From positions 18,653,379-18,717,378 of the forward strand of contig OX235263.1 in the NCBI GenBank assembly GCA_944472135.2: 64,000 nucleotides of DNA. Direction: 5' to 3'. The stretch's first letter is position 1, and each line of letters begins with the position of its first letter. A program made the position numbers and the translations under genes. Positions 35,101 to 45,549 of the stretch are shown here, one piece after another. Source of the stretch: Trichobilharzia regenti. Taxonomy: Eukaryota > Platyhelminthes > Trematoda > Strigeidida > Schistosomatidae. The notes beneath the pieces were generated by a model. The model did no database searches, was not told the origin of the DNA, and was given only the letters and a program-made list of their open reading frames with translations.

Positions 35101-35106
35101 GCGATT

Positions 35107-35671
35107 TTAAGGGGATAGGCTATTTGGATGCAGCCCTTGTGTCGCTGTATGGTTGTCCAGCCTTCGCTTAAAGGCGTCCACAGACGGTTCCACAGTTAAA
35201 TCTGTCGGTAAGGAATTCCAGGGACGGCAAACCCGCAGTGAAAAGAAGTGGGAGCGCACCCGCGTCCTTACCCTCTGGTGAGCTATCCTTCTGGGATTTC
35301 CACGAGGGAGCCTATACCTACTTAATGGCAGAACACCTTTGTTTCGGTGATACTGGCCATTTGTTATTTTGTAGGCAGTAATTAAATCCCCCATAAGACA
35401 GGCCTAATTTCTTCAGCCTTTCATCATATGGTTTATTTCGGAGACCAATCACTCCTTTTGTTGCTCGCCTTTGGACTCCTTCCAAGAGGTTGGCGTCTCT
35501 TCTGAGCAGTGGGGGTGCAATAATATTATGCACTTCAAGGTGTGGTCTGACGTATGTTTTGTACAACCTTAGAAATAGCTCAGGAGTGAGTGCACCTAAC
35601 TGTCTATGTGTAAAGTGTATGACCGCATATGCCCTCGCTACGTCCCCAGTGTAATATACGCTTGTGTCCAC
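35107..35671 (-). pseudogene. CR1-type RT C-terminal fragment
   Basis: Two overlapping minus-strand frames encode the end of a LINE RT: LFLRLYKTYVRPHLEVHN, LLEGVQRRATKGVIGLR and YDERLKKLGL in the first. In the second come MGDLITAYKITNGQY, then RTRVRSHFFSLRVCRPWNSL with PTDLTVEPSVDAFKRRLD, the classical tail. A frameshift near 35385 separates them. The RT core is missing, so this is a 5'-truncated copy, different in sequence from the other CR1 elements here. Confidence 0.85.
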
Positions 35672-35681
35672 CGAAAATTAA

Positions 35682-35875
35682 GTTTATTTTTTTATTTTTG
35701 ATTACAGCTTGATGCCACACCGTATTTACGGTACAAGTATGGCATTTTCAGCATGTGACATCGGTAACCCAAATTTTGCAGGCCGACCATAGATATCAGG
35801 TGTGCGTCGGCAGGGGATCAAACCCCGGGCCATGTGCATGGTCGGCGAGAAACCTAACCACTGTGCCACCGACAG
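35682..35875 (-). mobile_element. tRNA-derived SINE, copy 2
   Basis: The A box lies at 35858-35868 and the B box at 35814-35824 on the minus strand, with the same 44-bp spacing as copy 1. The tail is T-rich on the plus strand (35682-35700). It lies directly next to the LINE 3' fragment. Confidence 0.8.
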
Positions 35876-35999
35876 TTGTAAGCTTGGGATAATAACTACT
35901 AGCTCTCAAAAGGGCTTGGATGTAGTTCTCACTCGTGTAATACTAATTAGCGATATTCTGTCAAAAATTCCTCGGCTCTGTAAGGTAAACTTGTAAGCT

Positions 36000-36420
36000 A
36001 AAAGATATCCAGAGGCTAGTGATTGAACATCAGAAAAAATTAGGTCAATTTGATTGCACGACATCTTGCGTATTTCAAATATCACGGAAAACAGTAATGA
36101 TATTGATCAGGCTAAGAAATCACTGGCTGTAACTCAATAAAAGGTACTGAATTTCGACCCGATAAAGTGCGTTTTAAGAAAAACACCTAAAGTTCTCCGG
36201 GAAACCCAACCACAACAGAAAATCTTATTGAATGCTTGGCTCCCGAAATGATGAAGCGCACAATTGCATCTCGTCAGGCTAATATGTCCTCGAATAGGCA
36301 TGTTCGAACAGTTCGAGCCCATCGGGGTTGTCACAAGATTCTGTAGTTTTAAGCATTAGCTCTGTGATGAAGTCTGAAATACAGAAACTAATGTGGACAA
36401 ATAGTGAAGAATTTTTTAAT
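36000..36420. other. Diverged relic related to 37280-37420
   Basis: Between 36170 and 36290 the sequence resembles 37280-37390 (aaaacacctaaagttctccgg versus aaaaacatcctaaaatttctc). This suggests an older copy of the same LINE-like ORF relic. There is no intact frame. Confidence 0.5.
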
Positions 36421-37418
36421 AAATTTATATATAAGCAAACAGTATTGTCTTCGATTACATCCTTAGAATTTACTTTGATTTACATGGATTTATTTATAAA
36501 AATTTTAACCAATGACGGTGATTTTGTGGATCATATAATAAGAATGTGGTAAATGTCTTGAACGTCAGTGATAAGGATAATAAGGTTTATGCAGATAGGC
36601 AATAAGAATAACGATGGTATTATTATGCGTGTGTATATGTAGACAATTCAGTAAATGAATTAGGTCAAATCCTAAAAGTTACGTAGTATCAAAGATGAAG
36701 TGGATAGATAATCAAAGTTTATATAAATATCATGAAAGTACGAAGGAAATGGAAAATAAGAGAGGGTGGAGGTAGTTAGAATTTGTCTAGGTCTAAAGTG
36801 TGCTGATATATTTTGTCATCCTCTTACACAGATTTTCAGTGCACCATATAACAAGGATATAGTCCCTATACCAAAATCTTCTTCTGGATCAGGTTTAGGT
36901 TTCGACCGATCACCACTACCTACATCTCTATTATTGAGAACTATTGAGGGACTTCTCTTGCATGTTCTTAAACCTTCTTTGAATTGACCAAAAGCAGTTT
37001 GCTTAAGAATGCAGTAGAAGCACATTCGATCCCGTCGTTGTACTCCACTGCAATATTGTTTCAAGTCCTGATAAAGGCGCTCAGTGTATTCAAGTCTCTT
37101 TCTTAAACTACAATGCCGCTTTTCACTCTATTCCTTGAACACATTTACTAAGCAAGCTGATTCCAGCACGCACTGAGACATGGGTCACAAGGTGGCTTTC
37201 CTCATATTTTTTCGGGTAGGAAACCACATTGTGTTTTAAACGGGAAGCGCGGATTTATACCCAACAAGCTGCATTTTAAAAAAACATCCTAAAATTTCTC
37301 TGGACAACCTAAATAAAGCAGAAAATCTCATTGACTGGTTGGCTGCCGAGATGATGCAGTGTATAGTCCCATCTCATCAGGCTATAGTTTACAATATTCC
37401 AGACTCAATGCCTCTAAA
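36421..37418 (+). repeat. Left arm of ~1-kb inverted repeat
   Basis: Reverse-complementary to 43953-44946 over almost all of its length, with only scattered differences (for example gaccgatc/gaccaatc). The outer start is aaatttatat and the inner end is near actcaatgc. The arm contains a decayed CR1 RT (36766-37200) and an ORF1-like relic. Confidence 0.9.
36766..37200 (+). pseudogene. Decayed CR1 RT in left arm
   Basis: Encodes CADIFCHPLTQIFSAPYN and DIVPIPKSSSGSGLGFD, corresponding to CADILCSPLTDVFNESFS and VPVPKSTSGPNVKFRPIA in the CR1 element at 49532-50317. Stops and deletions break the frame after residue 73. Weak later matches include TWVTRW. It cannot encode an active enzyme. Confidence 0.75.
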
Positions 37419-37593
37419 CACTATAAAAAGCAAAATCCCGAATTGTTTTGGCATGGCTAGTGTGCCATGTGATGCTAATGCATTTTCTAATAACAATAAT
37501 AATTTACTTTATTCCAAAACCGGTACTTATTATACAGAATGGAATTCTCAGCATGCCACAATATTGCAACTGATTCATTCGAGATATAAATAA
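37276..37593 (+). pseudogene. LINE ORF1-like relic
   Basis: The frame encodes a hydrophilic stretch with NLNKAENLIDWLAAEMMQ and VPSHQAIVYNIPDSMPLNTI, resembling ORF1-type proteins of flatworm CR1 elements. That likeness is from memory and weak. It follows an RT relic in the same orientation, the reverse of the normal ORF1-RT order, so the arm is already rearranged. Confidence 0.4.
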
Positions 37594-37599
37594 AATTAA

Positions 37600-38050
37600 C
37601 CAGAGGAATATGTCCACATTTACGATATAAAGTCAAAAATATTCGAGGCACAAATTGAGAATAGAAAAATAATAATAACAGTGAAGCTGTGGCTTACACG
37701 GCGAAACGTTCAAAAAAATCTTGTTTTCATTTTCATAACACGCTGGGATTAATTTAAATAATTTATACTGAACCAATCTGACTCGCCGCTCAAATTATTC
37801 CAGGAAATTCTTAACAGTGAGTTTGTTTCAAACAGTATTGTCGATTCAGTTTGTAAGCTTTAGCATTTCATAGAGTATTGAATCTAATGTTCTGTTGATG
37901 ATGATGTATGGTGAGGGGAGGTACAAAATTAACAGTTACAACACAGCTTAAATGATGTTTACACTTATGAAAAAATAAAGACAAATTAAGAGGATTATAA
38001 ATATAGGAAGTACAATAACAATAAAGCTTGATGTTGTAAGGGTGGAGGAA
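37600..38050. other. No gene seen
   Basis: AT-rich sequence between the left inverted-repeat arm and the 3' end of a minus-strand CR1 element. Confidence 0.45.
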
Positions 38051-38085
38051 ATGGTTTACTTAATAGTGCAAAGAAGGTTAGCTAT

Positions 38086-38836
38086 TTAATGCCTAACACT
38101 ATTTTCATCACTTACAGTACGCGCCACCAAATATGGTATAGTGGAATTTTTATACTTAGACATACGTGCATAAAGTCTTCTGAAAATATTTCTTGTTTTA
38201 CCTGGGGAGCCACAAGGTTGGAGCTGCGGGTAAAGTGAATGCTCACAGTCTGACAAGATTCCTTTAGCGAATTTGTTGCATGAAATCAAGTGCCCATCAG
38301 TGGTGATGTCAACACTATGGCCCAATGGAATACCACTCACCCTACTGACAGTATTCAGAGTTCTACGAAGTATGACATAGTCTTTTTTAAGCAATCCAGG
38401 GAAGAATAGGGGCGAACAGTGAAGAAGAATAGGTAAGATGCACGAGTTGACAAACTGTAAAAGGAGAGGTTGAGTTATGCCTGAGTGCCTTAACTTCTGT
38501 ATGTAAAAAGTCAGACGAAATATTCTTTTAGAAATCGCTAGGAAATGTAAAGACCAGGATAGGTCAGAAGAAAGAATTACTCCAAGATACCTAACTTCAG
38601 ACTTGATTTCTATATCCCCACTATCATCAATTTTGCAACATTCATAGGAACCAACAGCTTCATTTGACTTTCTTTTACATCGGAAACTGAAATTAACAGT
38701 CTGATATTTGGAAGGATTTAGTTTGAGGCCATTAGAAGAAGATCATTTACTAACTCCTGATAGAAAGCTGTTCATTGTAGCACAGTCTAGCTGGGAGTTA
38801 ACAGACATTGGAATAATGAGATCGTCTGCATACTTA
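38086..38836 (-). pseudogene. CR1 RT C-terminal part (after RTE insertion)
   Basis: Begins at the catalytic KYADD and runs through the thumb (GLKLNPSKYQ, RYLGVILSSDLSW, FRLTFYIQKLRHSGI) to the tail frame at 38394-38086 (LLKKDYVILRRTLNTVS, KFAKGILSDCEHSLYPQLQP). Together with 41110-42950 it would restore the order of a single element. Not functional. Confidence 0.85.
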
Positions 38837-38930
38837 TTATTATTTCCTTTAGTTCCTAGAAGAACAGCCGCGCGTCTCCATTGCGTTCGGTTCTCAGCTA
38901 GAGTTTTCACCTGGCTCCAAGTCTGCCCTC

Positions 38931-40411
38931 ATGTTTTCATCTCCTCTTCACATGACCTCCTCCAAGTTGCTGTTGGCCAGGAATCTTCATCACCTCTGTT
39001 TTCTCTATGTTCACCTGAAGTCCTATCGTTGGTGCTTCTTCTGCCAACTTGTTGCTTTTCACTTGCATATCTTCCAATTTGTGAGAAATCAGACATATAC
39101 CATCGGTGAAGTCCAGATCCTCCAAGTCCTTTTTGTGAGTCCATGTTATTCCTGTTTCCTCATTGCCCGCTGTTTGTTTCAATCAGGAAAATCATTGGCG
39201 ATAGCAGGCAGCCTTGCCTTACTCCCGTCTTCACTTCGGAGGATTCCGTAAGTTTCCCGTTGTGGATTACTTGGAATGCAGCATTGTCGTATAATTGTTG
39301 GATGAGATGTATAATTGTCGGTGGCACCCCGTAATAGCGAAGTAGTTGCCAAATCACCTCTCGATCGACGCTGTCGAATGCCTTTCCAAAGTCGATACAG
39401 TTGAGATAGAGAGGTGACTGCCATTCCAAGCTTTGTTCAATGATGATCCGTAGTGTGATGGTTTCATCAATACATGACTTGTTTCTCCTGAATCCAGCCT
39501 ACCCCGGTCGAAGTTTTTCATCCGAGATGGCGTGTTTGATTCTCTCCAGGATGATGCGGCTTAGTATTTTTCTTGGAATGGACAGAAGCATAATTCCACG
39601 CCAGTTCTTGCATTGACTTAAGTCTCCTTTCTTTGGAAGTTTGAATAAGTATCCTTTCTTCCAATCCTCGGGTACTTACTTTTCCCTCTTTCCACACCTT
39701 ATCCGGTAGTGGCGTCACCAAGTCCGTTGTTGTCTCTGGGTCCATTTTCAATGCTTCTACTGGGATTCCATCTGGTCTTTCTGCTTTTCCAGCTTTTAGC
39801 ATCTTGATTGCCTTCAGGACTTCTGATTTCGTCGGAGCGTTGATGTTCACTGGTAGTTGTGCTTCCGTTGTTGGTATTGTTGGGCGCATTGTAGGTGGCG
39901 GTCGATCTAGAAGTCTTTTGAAGTGTTCAGCCCAGTGTTTTCTTTGCTCCACTTCTTTGGTGATTGACTTTCCATTGTCATCCTTCACTGGCCTAATTTG
40001 TGTCGAACTTTTGGCCGATAGGTACCTAGTTGTTTGGTAGAGTGTGGCGAAGTCTCCTTTGCCTTCAGCCTGTTCTGCTTCACTTGCCACATGGCTTCGT
40101 AATATTTTCTTTTGCCTTCCGTGGCACTCTTCTTTACTCTTTTGTTCAGTGTATTGTAGCTTACATTCAAATCCTGTTTTCGTTGCTCGTCGGTGCACTG
40201 GATGATCTTTTGTTTCACCATCCTTCTCTTTTCTATTAGTTTCCAAGTGTCCGTAGTGAGCCACTGTTTGTCCTGTCTCTTCTTTCTGCCTAGAACTTCC
40301 ATGCAGGTCTGACTCCACACCGTTTTTAGGTTGTCCCAGTGCTTTTCGACACTGACCTTTTCGCTGGTGTTGATTTATGTCTCGGCTTTGTCCCTTATGC
40401 TTGCAGTGCAA
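38931..40411 (-). pseudogene. RTE linker, reverse transcriptase and tail
   Basis: Frames at 40411-39518 carry the linker and early RT (KSEVLKAIKMLKAGKAERPD, then GIPVEALK), and 39429-39160 carry FGKAFDSVDREVIWQLLRYY and VRQGCLLSPMIFL. 39182-38937 carries LEDLDFTDGICLISHKLEDM, in which the catalytic ADD reads TDG. The motif order is that of RTE reverse transcriptase. Frame changes and the altered catalytic aspartates show it is dead. Confidence 0.85.
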
Positions 40412-40935
40412 ATGTCCTCTGTATCCTGGTCCTTCAGTTTCTGAGTGTTGAACTTGGCTTGTGATCTATCTGCAGCTCCTGTTTCTCTGAAAGCTTTTAA
40501 TTTGATTTGGATTGTCCCTTGTACGAGATAGTAGTCTGAGCCAACGTCCGCTCCTCTTCTTACTTTTGTGTCCAGTAGGTTGCTCCTCCACTCCCTTGAA
40601 ATTGAGATGAAGTCAATTTGGTTTTTGGTTCGCCCATCTGGTGATACCCATGTAGCCATGTGGATATCTTTGTGTTTGTATACGCTGCCACCAACCACTA
40701 GTTCGTTGAAGGCGCAGAAGTCGGCGAAGAGTTCTCCATTTTCATTCATTTCTCCGAGAGCTTCTCTACCCATGATGAGTTCCCTTCCTGTGTTGTCTGG
40801 TCCCAGTTTGGCGTTCATGTCTCCCATTAGTATTTCAATGTGACTAGCTGGAGTATTGTCCATTGATAGATGCCCATGGTAGTTGTCTGTAAAATTCTTC
40901 TTTCTTTTCGAGGTTTGCGTTGTTTGTGGATGCAT
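40375..40935 (-). pseudogene. RTE endonuclease C-terminal region
   Basis: Encodes GDMNAKLGPDNTGRELIMGR, ENGELFADFCAFNELVVGGS and TWVSPDGRTKNQIDFISIS. It ends with RRGADVGSDYYLV, where the usual SDHHLV motif has Tyr-Tyr in place of His-His, so a key endonuclease histidine is lost. The N-terminal third is partly present in a neighbouring frame (IEDVAIMMSPTATKALMQW at about 41070-41000) before the truncation at 41109. Confidence 0.85.
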
Positions 40936-42969
40936 AGCATTGTATAACTGACACTCTCCTTCCTTTGGAGTTGAGTCTGGCGGTCACTATCCTGGGCGAG
41001 ATCGCCTCCCATTGCATCAGGGCCTTCGTTGCCGTCGGTGACATCATGATAGCCACGTCCTCGATGTGCGTGTGGTTATCTTCTGGGTGACCGGAGTAGA
41101 TCACTGTTCGCATACTTAACAAAGTCCATTTCATCAAAGTGAGGCAAGTCATGCAAAAAGAAAGAAAACAGAAAAGGAGAAAGGACAGTGCCTTGTGGGA
41201 CACCAGCCTCAGTAAGCAATGAAGTGGACGACTTCCCCTGACATACAGTGTACTGCTTTCTTCCTGAGAAATAAAAAAGGAGCCATTTGACAACCCAACA
41301 CCCAGTTTGAGTTTCAGAAAGCTTGTTTAACAAAATGTCCCTAGGTACTGAGTCGAAAGCAGATGTGTAATCTAGGAAGGTGCAGCGAACAAATTTATCT
41401 CCCTTGTCTAAACTGGAGACAATGTTATGATGCAAAACTGCAGCTGCATCTAGAGTACTTCTACTGTGTTTAATAGGCGAATTGTTCGGGATCGTTAAAG
41501 GCTTTAAATGAAGGTTGAAGATTAAGTAAGAGTAACTTTTCCATAGCTTTTAGAAAAGGAGAGGTAATAGCAATAGAGGTCTAAATTTAATATATGTTCC
41601 AGTAGATGACTTAGGTATAGATAGGTACAATTTTAATGTCCTTCCAAACAGCTGGCACGACATTTCTGGAAAAAGATTCATTAAATATGTCCATGAGAGG
41701 ATATACAGGATATTCGCACATCCTTTAAGAATAAGGCTAGGCAAACCATCTGGACCTAAGCTACAAGAAGGGTTCAGAGACTGGAGATATTTTAGAACGT
41801 CATTTGTATTGAAGCCAGGGAATCATGTTTGATTAACACTTTTAATACTAGAAAGATTGTCATTTGTGGGAGAATGTATGAAAGACTTGTTTAGTGTGCA
41901 CACATCAAAGGAATAAGGAATACTATTCATCTGCTTACTACCAGTAATTTCTTTGAAAAGTTTCCATATATTAGAGGCATTTTTACAGGATATAAACTCC
42001 TGGTTATAAATTGAATTCAACCTGTGCATTTCAGACTTAATTAGGATGTTAATTCTTTTCAAACCAATGTTATCCTTCATTTTATATAACTTTTCTTTTT
42101 GCCTGTAAAGCTTTTCAAGTTGAGGGGAGGAGAAACAATCAAATCTGATGAAGAGCGTTTCTCTGGGACAACAGCTGTCAAGACAAAATTTGAGGTAACA
42201 TGTAATATTAGAGATAGCGTCATCAAGAGAGACTTCACTAAACAAGTCCCGCCTTGTATTTTTGAGCATGCTCCTAAGATTCTGAACATTCTCCTTAGAG
42301 TCACATCCATGTACAGTTTTTTTGGAGAGGTGTGAAAAAGTTCTCTCGTGTAACTTTCCATAAATTTTGAGTAAAGTCCGTACAATACAATGATCGGAGT
42401 TGAACAGTGGGGCTCTTTTACAAGCTTCATATATTCCACGGTCATTTATAAATACAAGATCAAGAGAAGTATCCAGTCTGGTGGGAAAGTTAACGACATC
42501 TTCATGACCTAGCGCTGTAAGAAAACTTCAGTCACAAGAATTAAAATCACCTGTCACTATGGACAATGAGTTTCCAAAAGAGGCGACAGCGAAAATAGTG
42601 AATTCATCAGCATACATAAATAGTTCTGAAGTAGTACAACAAGGTGTGACATAAATGTTCGTGATAAAAATGAAGTTGTACTTGGAGAGGTGTTTAGGTC
42701 GACATTTAACAGTTATACAGTCAATATTATCATTTGAGAATTTAAAGCAGACGTTGTTGGCAACAGACCACAATTGTCTTGTGACACATTTTGGGAACCA
42801 TATCTTCGATATTTACCAAAGCTTTCTCTAGAGAATTAGACGGCTTGAAATAGACTTTAATATTCTATGAAGCAGATAGTCTTTGAAGTTGTTCAGCTGT
42901 CTCCTTTCGATATGGAATGGCTATCGTCGATAGCCAAGACGTTTCAAATTTCTGTTTTCCCTTCTACTC

Positions 42970-43870
42970 CTTTTTATTTGATAATATTATTTAGTAGCTT
43001 TTTCAGATAACCATTTCCAATCAGAATTTGTTTTATATTGGATATCTCGTTCTCCATATCATCCATCATTATCTGTTTTAATGTTTCTAGCTCTGTTCTG
43101 TCGAGATTTAAAGCTACTGAAACTTCCATTCCTATTGGATGATCTGACTGGAAATTCAAATACTTATTGGAATGTATCGGCTTTCTGTATATGGTAAACT
43201 TTAGTTTCTCGTCAGTTTGTCTTTTTACAAGACAATCAAGAAAGTTTAGAGTCCCCTCAGCCGATTCTATTTCATTCGTAAACTCAATATATTCTGAGAT
43301 TAAGTTAATTTCTGTTAGAAAGTTTTCTTTTTTAGCTTTCTTTATGACAATAAATGTGTCATCTACATAGCTGTAACATTCTAGGATGACAGCTAAGACT
43401 TGTCAATGCTTTCTTTTCTAGGGCTTTCATATATAGGTTTGCTACAATTGGAGATGCTGGTGAACCCATTGCAACTCCATTTGTTTGACAGTATAGTTTG
43501 TCTTTAAAGGTAAAATATGTAGGTTCCAAACAAAGTTTTAAGCATTTTATAACTTCATCTATTGATAATAAAGATTTAATTAATACTTCCTGATCTTTTT
43601 CAAGTTCATATTTCATAATATCAAGTGCGTGCATCACATATAGGGGGAATACTAGTGAATAGAGAAACCACATCAAAACTTGCCATAACTTTGTCTTCTT
43701 CAATAATTATGTCCATTACTTTCCTTTTAAACCCCTCAATATCTTTAATGTTCGAAGAAATATTGTATCGAAGTGATTTCAGTATTCGTGATATGTGTTT
43801 TGATAAAGTAGATGTCACTGAATTGGTGAAATCAATCATTGGTCTTCAAGAAACATTTATCTTTTGGATT
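42970..43870 (-). pseudogene. Penelope-like RT fragment
   Basis: The minus strand encodes SFDVVSLFTSIP (43839-43621 frame), then ELEKDQEVLIKSLLSIDEVI and YCQTNGVAMGSPASPIVANL in the 43703-43359 frame. Downstream come IKKAKKENFLTEINLISEYI and LNFLDCLVKRQTDEKLKFTI, followed by YRKPIHSNKYLNF. This is the order of a Penelope-like RT. The frame is broken several times and no GIY-YIG domain is visible on this copy. It abuts the CR1 5' region at about 42960 and a palindromic junction at about 43860. Confidence 0.85.
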
Positions 43871-43936
43871 TTAGGCCTTCCAGAAAAATAATTATTCTTT
43901 GAAGACCAATGATTGATTTCACCAATTCAGTGACAT
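43813..43936. repeat. Short palindrome at inverted-repeat junction
   Basis: The left half (43813-43855, gatgtcactgaattggtgaa followed by atcaatcattggtcttc) is the reverse complement of the right half (about 43896-43936), with a spacer of about 40 bases. It lies where the Penelope fragment meets the right arm of the large inverted repeat. Confidence 0.8.
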
Positions 43937-43952
43937 ATACTTTATCTTTAGG

Positions 43953-44946
43953 AGCATTGAGTCTGGAATATTGTAAACTATAGCCTGATGAGATGGGACT
44001 ATACACTGCATCATCTCGGCAGCCAACCAGTCAATGAGATTTTCTGCTTTATTTAGGTTGTCCAGAGAAATTTTAGGATGTTTTTTTAAAATGCAGCTTG
44101 TTGGGTATAAATCCGCGCTTCCCGTTTAAAACACAATGTGGTTTCCTACCCGAAAAAATATGAGGAAAGCCACCTTGTGACCCATGTCTCAGTGCGTGCT
44201 GGAATCAGCTTGCTTAGTAAATGTGTTCAAGGAATAGAGTGAAAAGCGGCATTGTAGTTTAAGAAAGAGACTTGAATACACTGAGCGCCTTTATCAGGAC
44301 TTGAAACAATATTGCAGTGGAGTACAACGACGGGATCGAATGTGCTTCTACTGCATTCTTAAGCAAACTGCTTTTGGTCATTCAAAGAAAGAAGGTTTAA
44401 GAACATGCAAGAGAAGTCCCTCAATAGTTCTCAATAATAGAGATGTAGGTAGTGGTGATTGGTCGAAACCTAAACCTGATCCAGAAGAAGATTTTGGTAT
44501 AGGGACTATATCCTTGTTATATGGTGCACTGAAAATCTGTGTAAGAGGATGACAAAATATATCAGCACACTTTAGACCTAGGCAAATTCTAACTACCTCC
44601 ACCCTCTCTTATTTTCCATTTCCTTCGTACTTTCATGATATTTATATAAACTTTGATTATCTATCCACTTCATCTTTGATACTACGTAACTTTTAGGATT
44701 TGACCTAATTCATTTACTGAATTGTCTACATATACACACGCATAATAATACCATCGTTATTCTTATTGCCTATCTGCATAAACCTTATTATCCTTATCAC
44801 TGACGTTCAAGACATTTACCACATTCTTATTATATGATCCACAAAATCACCGTCATTGGTTAAAATTTTTATAAATAAATCCATGTAAATCAGAGTAAAT
44901 TTTGAAGATGTAATCGAAGACAATACTGTTGCTTAAATATAAATTT
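43953..44946 (-). repeat. Right arm of ~1-kb inverted repeat
   Basis: Reverse complement of 36421-37418. It contains the same decayed CR1 RT (minus frame 44602-44378). A few substitutions and small indels separate the arms, including an added gaaa near 44387. Confidence 0.9.
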
Positions 44947-45549
44947 GCAAATCGCTCCTAAGGTCTCCACTGCTTTCTTTTGTGTTGCAGTCGTTTGTCT
45001 TCCTGTTTGTCTCACTATATATAGCTTCTATATGACTTGCAATCCGAAACGCACTCGAAACCTCTCGCTCTATATGACTTGCTGAATGATGATGAAGAAG
45101 GTAGATACTTGGCCACAAAAGATCTGCAAACATTATTAGTCCCATATCCTACAGCTGCCTCTCAAATCACCCATTACCTTCATCCACTACTGATTCTGGC
45201 TGACAATTGTGAAATATTACCTTTATACCTATAAAAAAATCCCAATAACCACCTGTACAGAGCTAATAAAGCTTTTTACTTAAGAATTGATGAAATTTTC
45301 CTGATGGTGGTTGCATGGATAATCTGTGACTGACCGGCGTGATGATTATTTCCAGCTCCTACATACTCCAGCTGTCATTTAATATGCATTACTTAGTTCT
45401 CGCGGCAATTTAACTTGTCTATTTGAGTACGTTGAATTCTTATTTCAGTGACAAAGCCACTAATTCTGTTATTTTCATTTCTGATGCTCTGGTGGATGTC
45501 TTATATTCTCATATACTCATGCACTTTATTATTCGCTATTCTCCTGCAG
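44947..45549. other. Probable intron upstream of lin-54 exon
   Basis: AT-rich, without repeats that I recognise. A pyrimidine-rich run ending ctcctgcag (45541-45549) is a good splice acceptor, and another at ttatttcag (45441-45449) is possible. Confidence 0.45.

Larger units (their letters stand above)
38837..41109 (-). mobile_element. RTE-type LINE, 5'-truncated, inserted in CR1
   Basis: Flanked by the 8-bp duplication gcatactt (38829-38836 and 41110-41117). Its minus-strand 3' end is an AATAATAAT tail at 38837-38845. It encodes an incomplete APE endonuclease (40935-40375), a linker, an RT with several frameshifts (39429-39160 and others) and a C-terminal ATWRRSCEEEMK tail. The missing 5' end and tail repeats are typical of RTE target-primed insertion. 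Confidence 0.92.
38050..42950 (-). mobile_element. CR1-type LINE interrupted by an RTE element
   Basis: Read on the minus strand: endonuclease remnant (42773-42528, VTGDFNSCD), linker (42445-41823), RT (about 41760-41110) and, beyond an RTE insertion, RT end and C-terminal tail (38836-38086). Frameshifts are frequent. RT motifs include FVRCTFLDYTSAFDSVPRDI and GVPQGTVLSPFLFSFFLHDL. After the insertion come YADDLIIPMSVNSQ and WSSSNGLKLNPSKYQTVNF. The same family is found at 48640-50635 and inside the array units. Confidence 0.88.
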
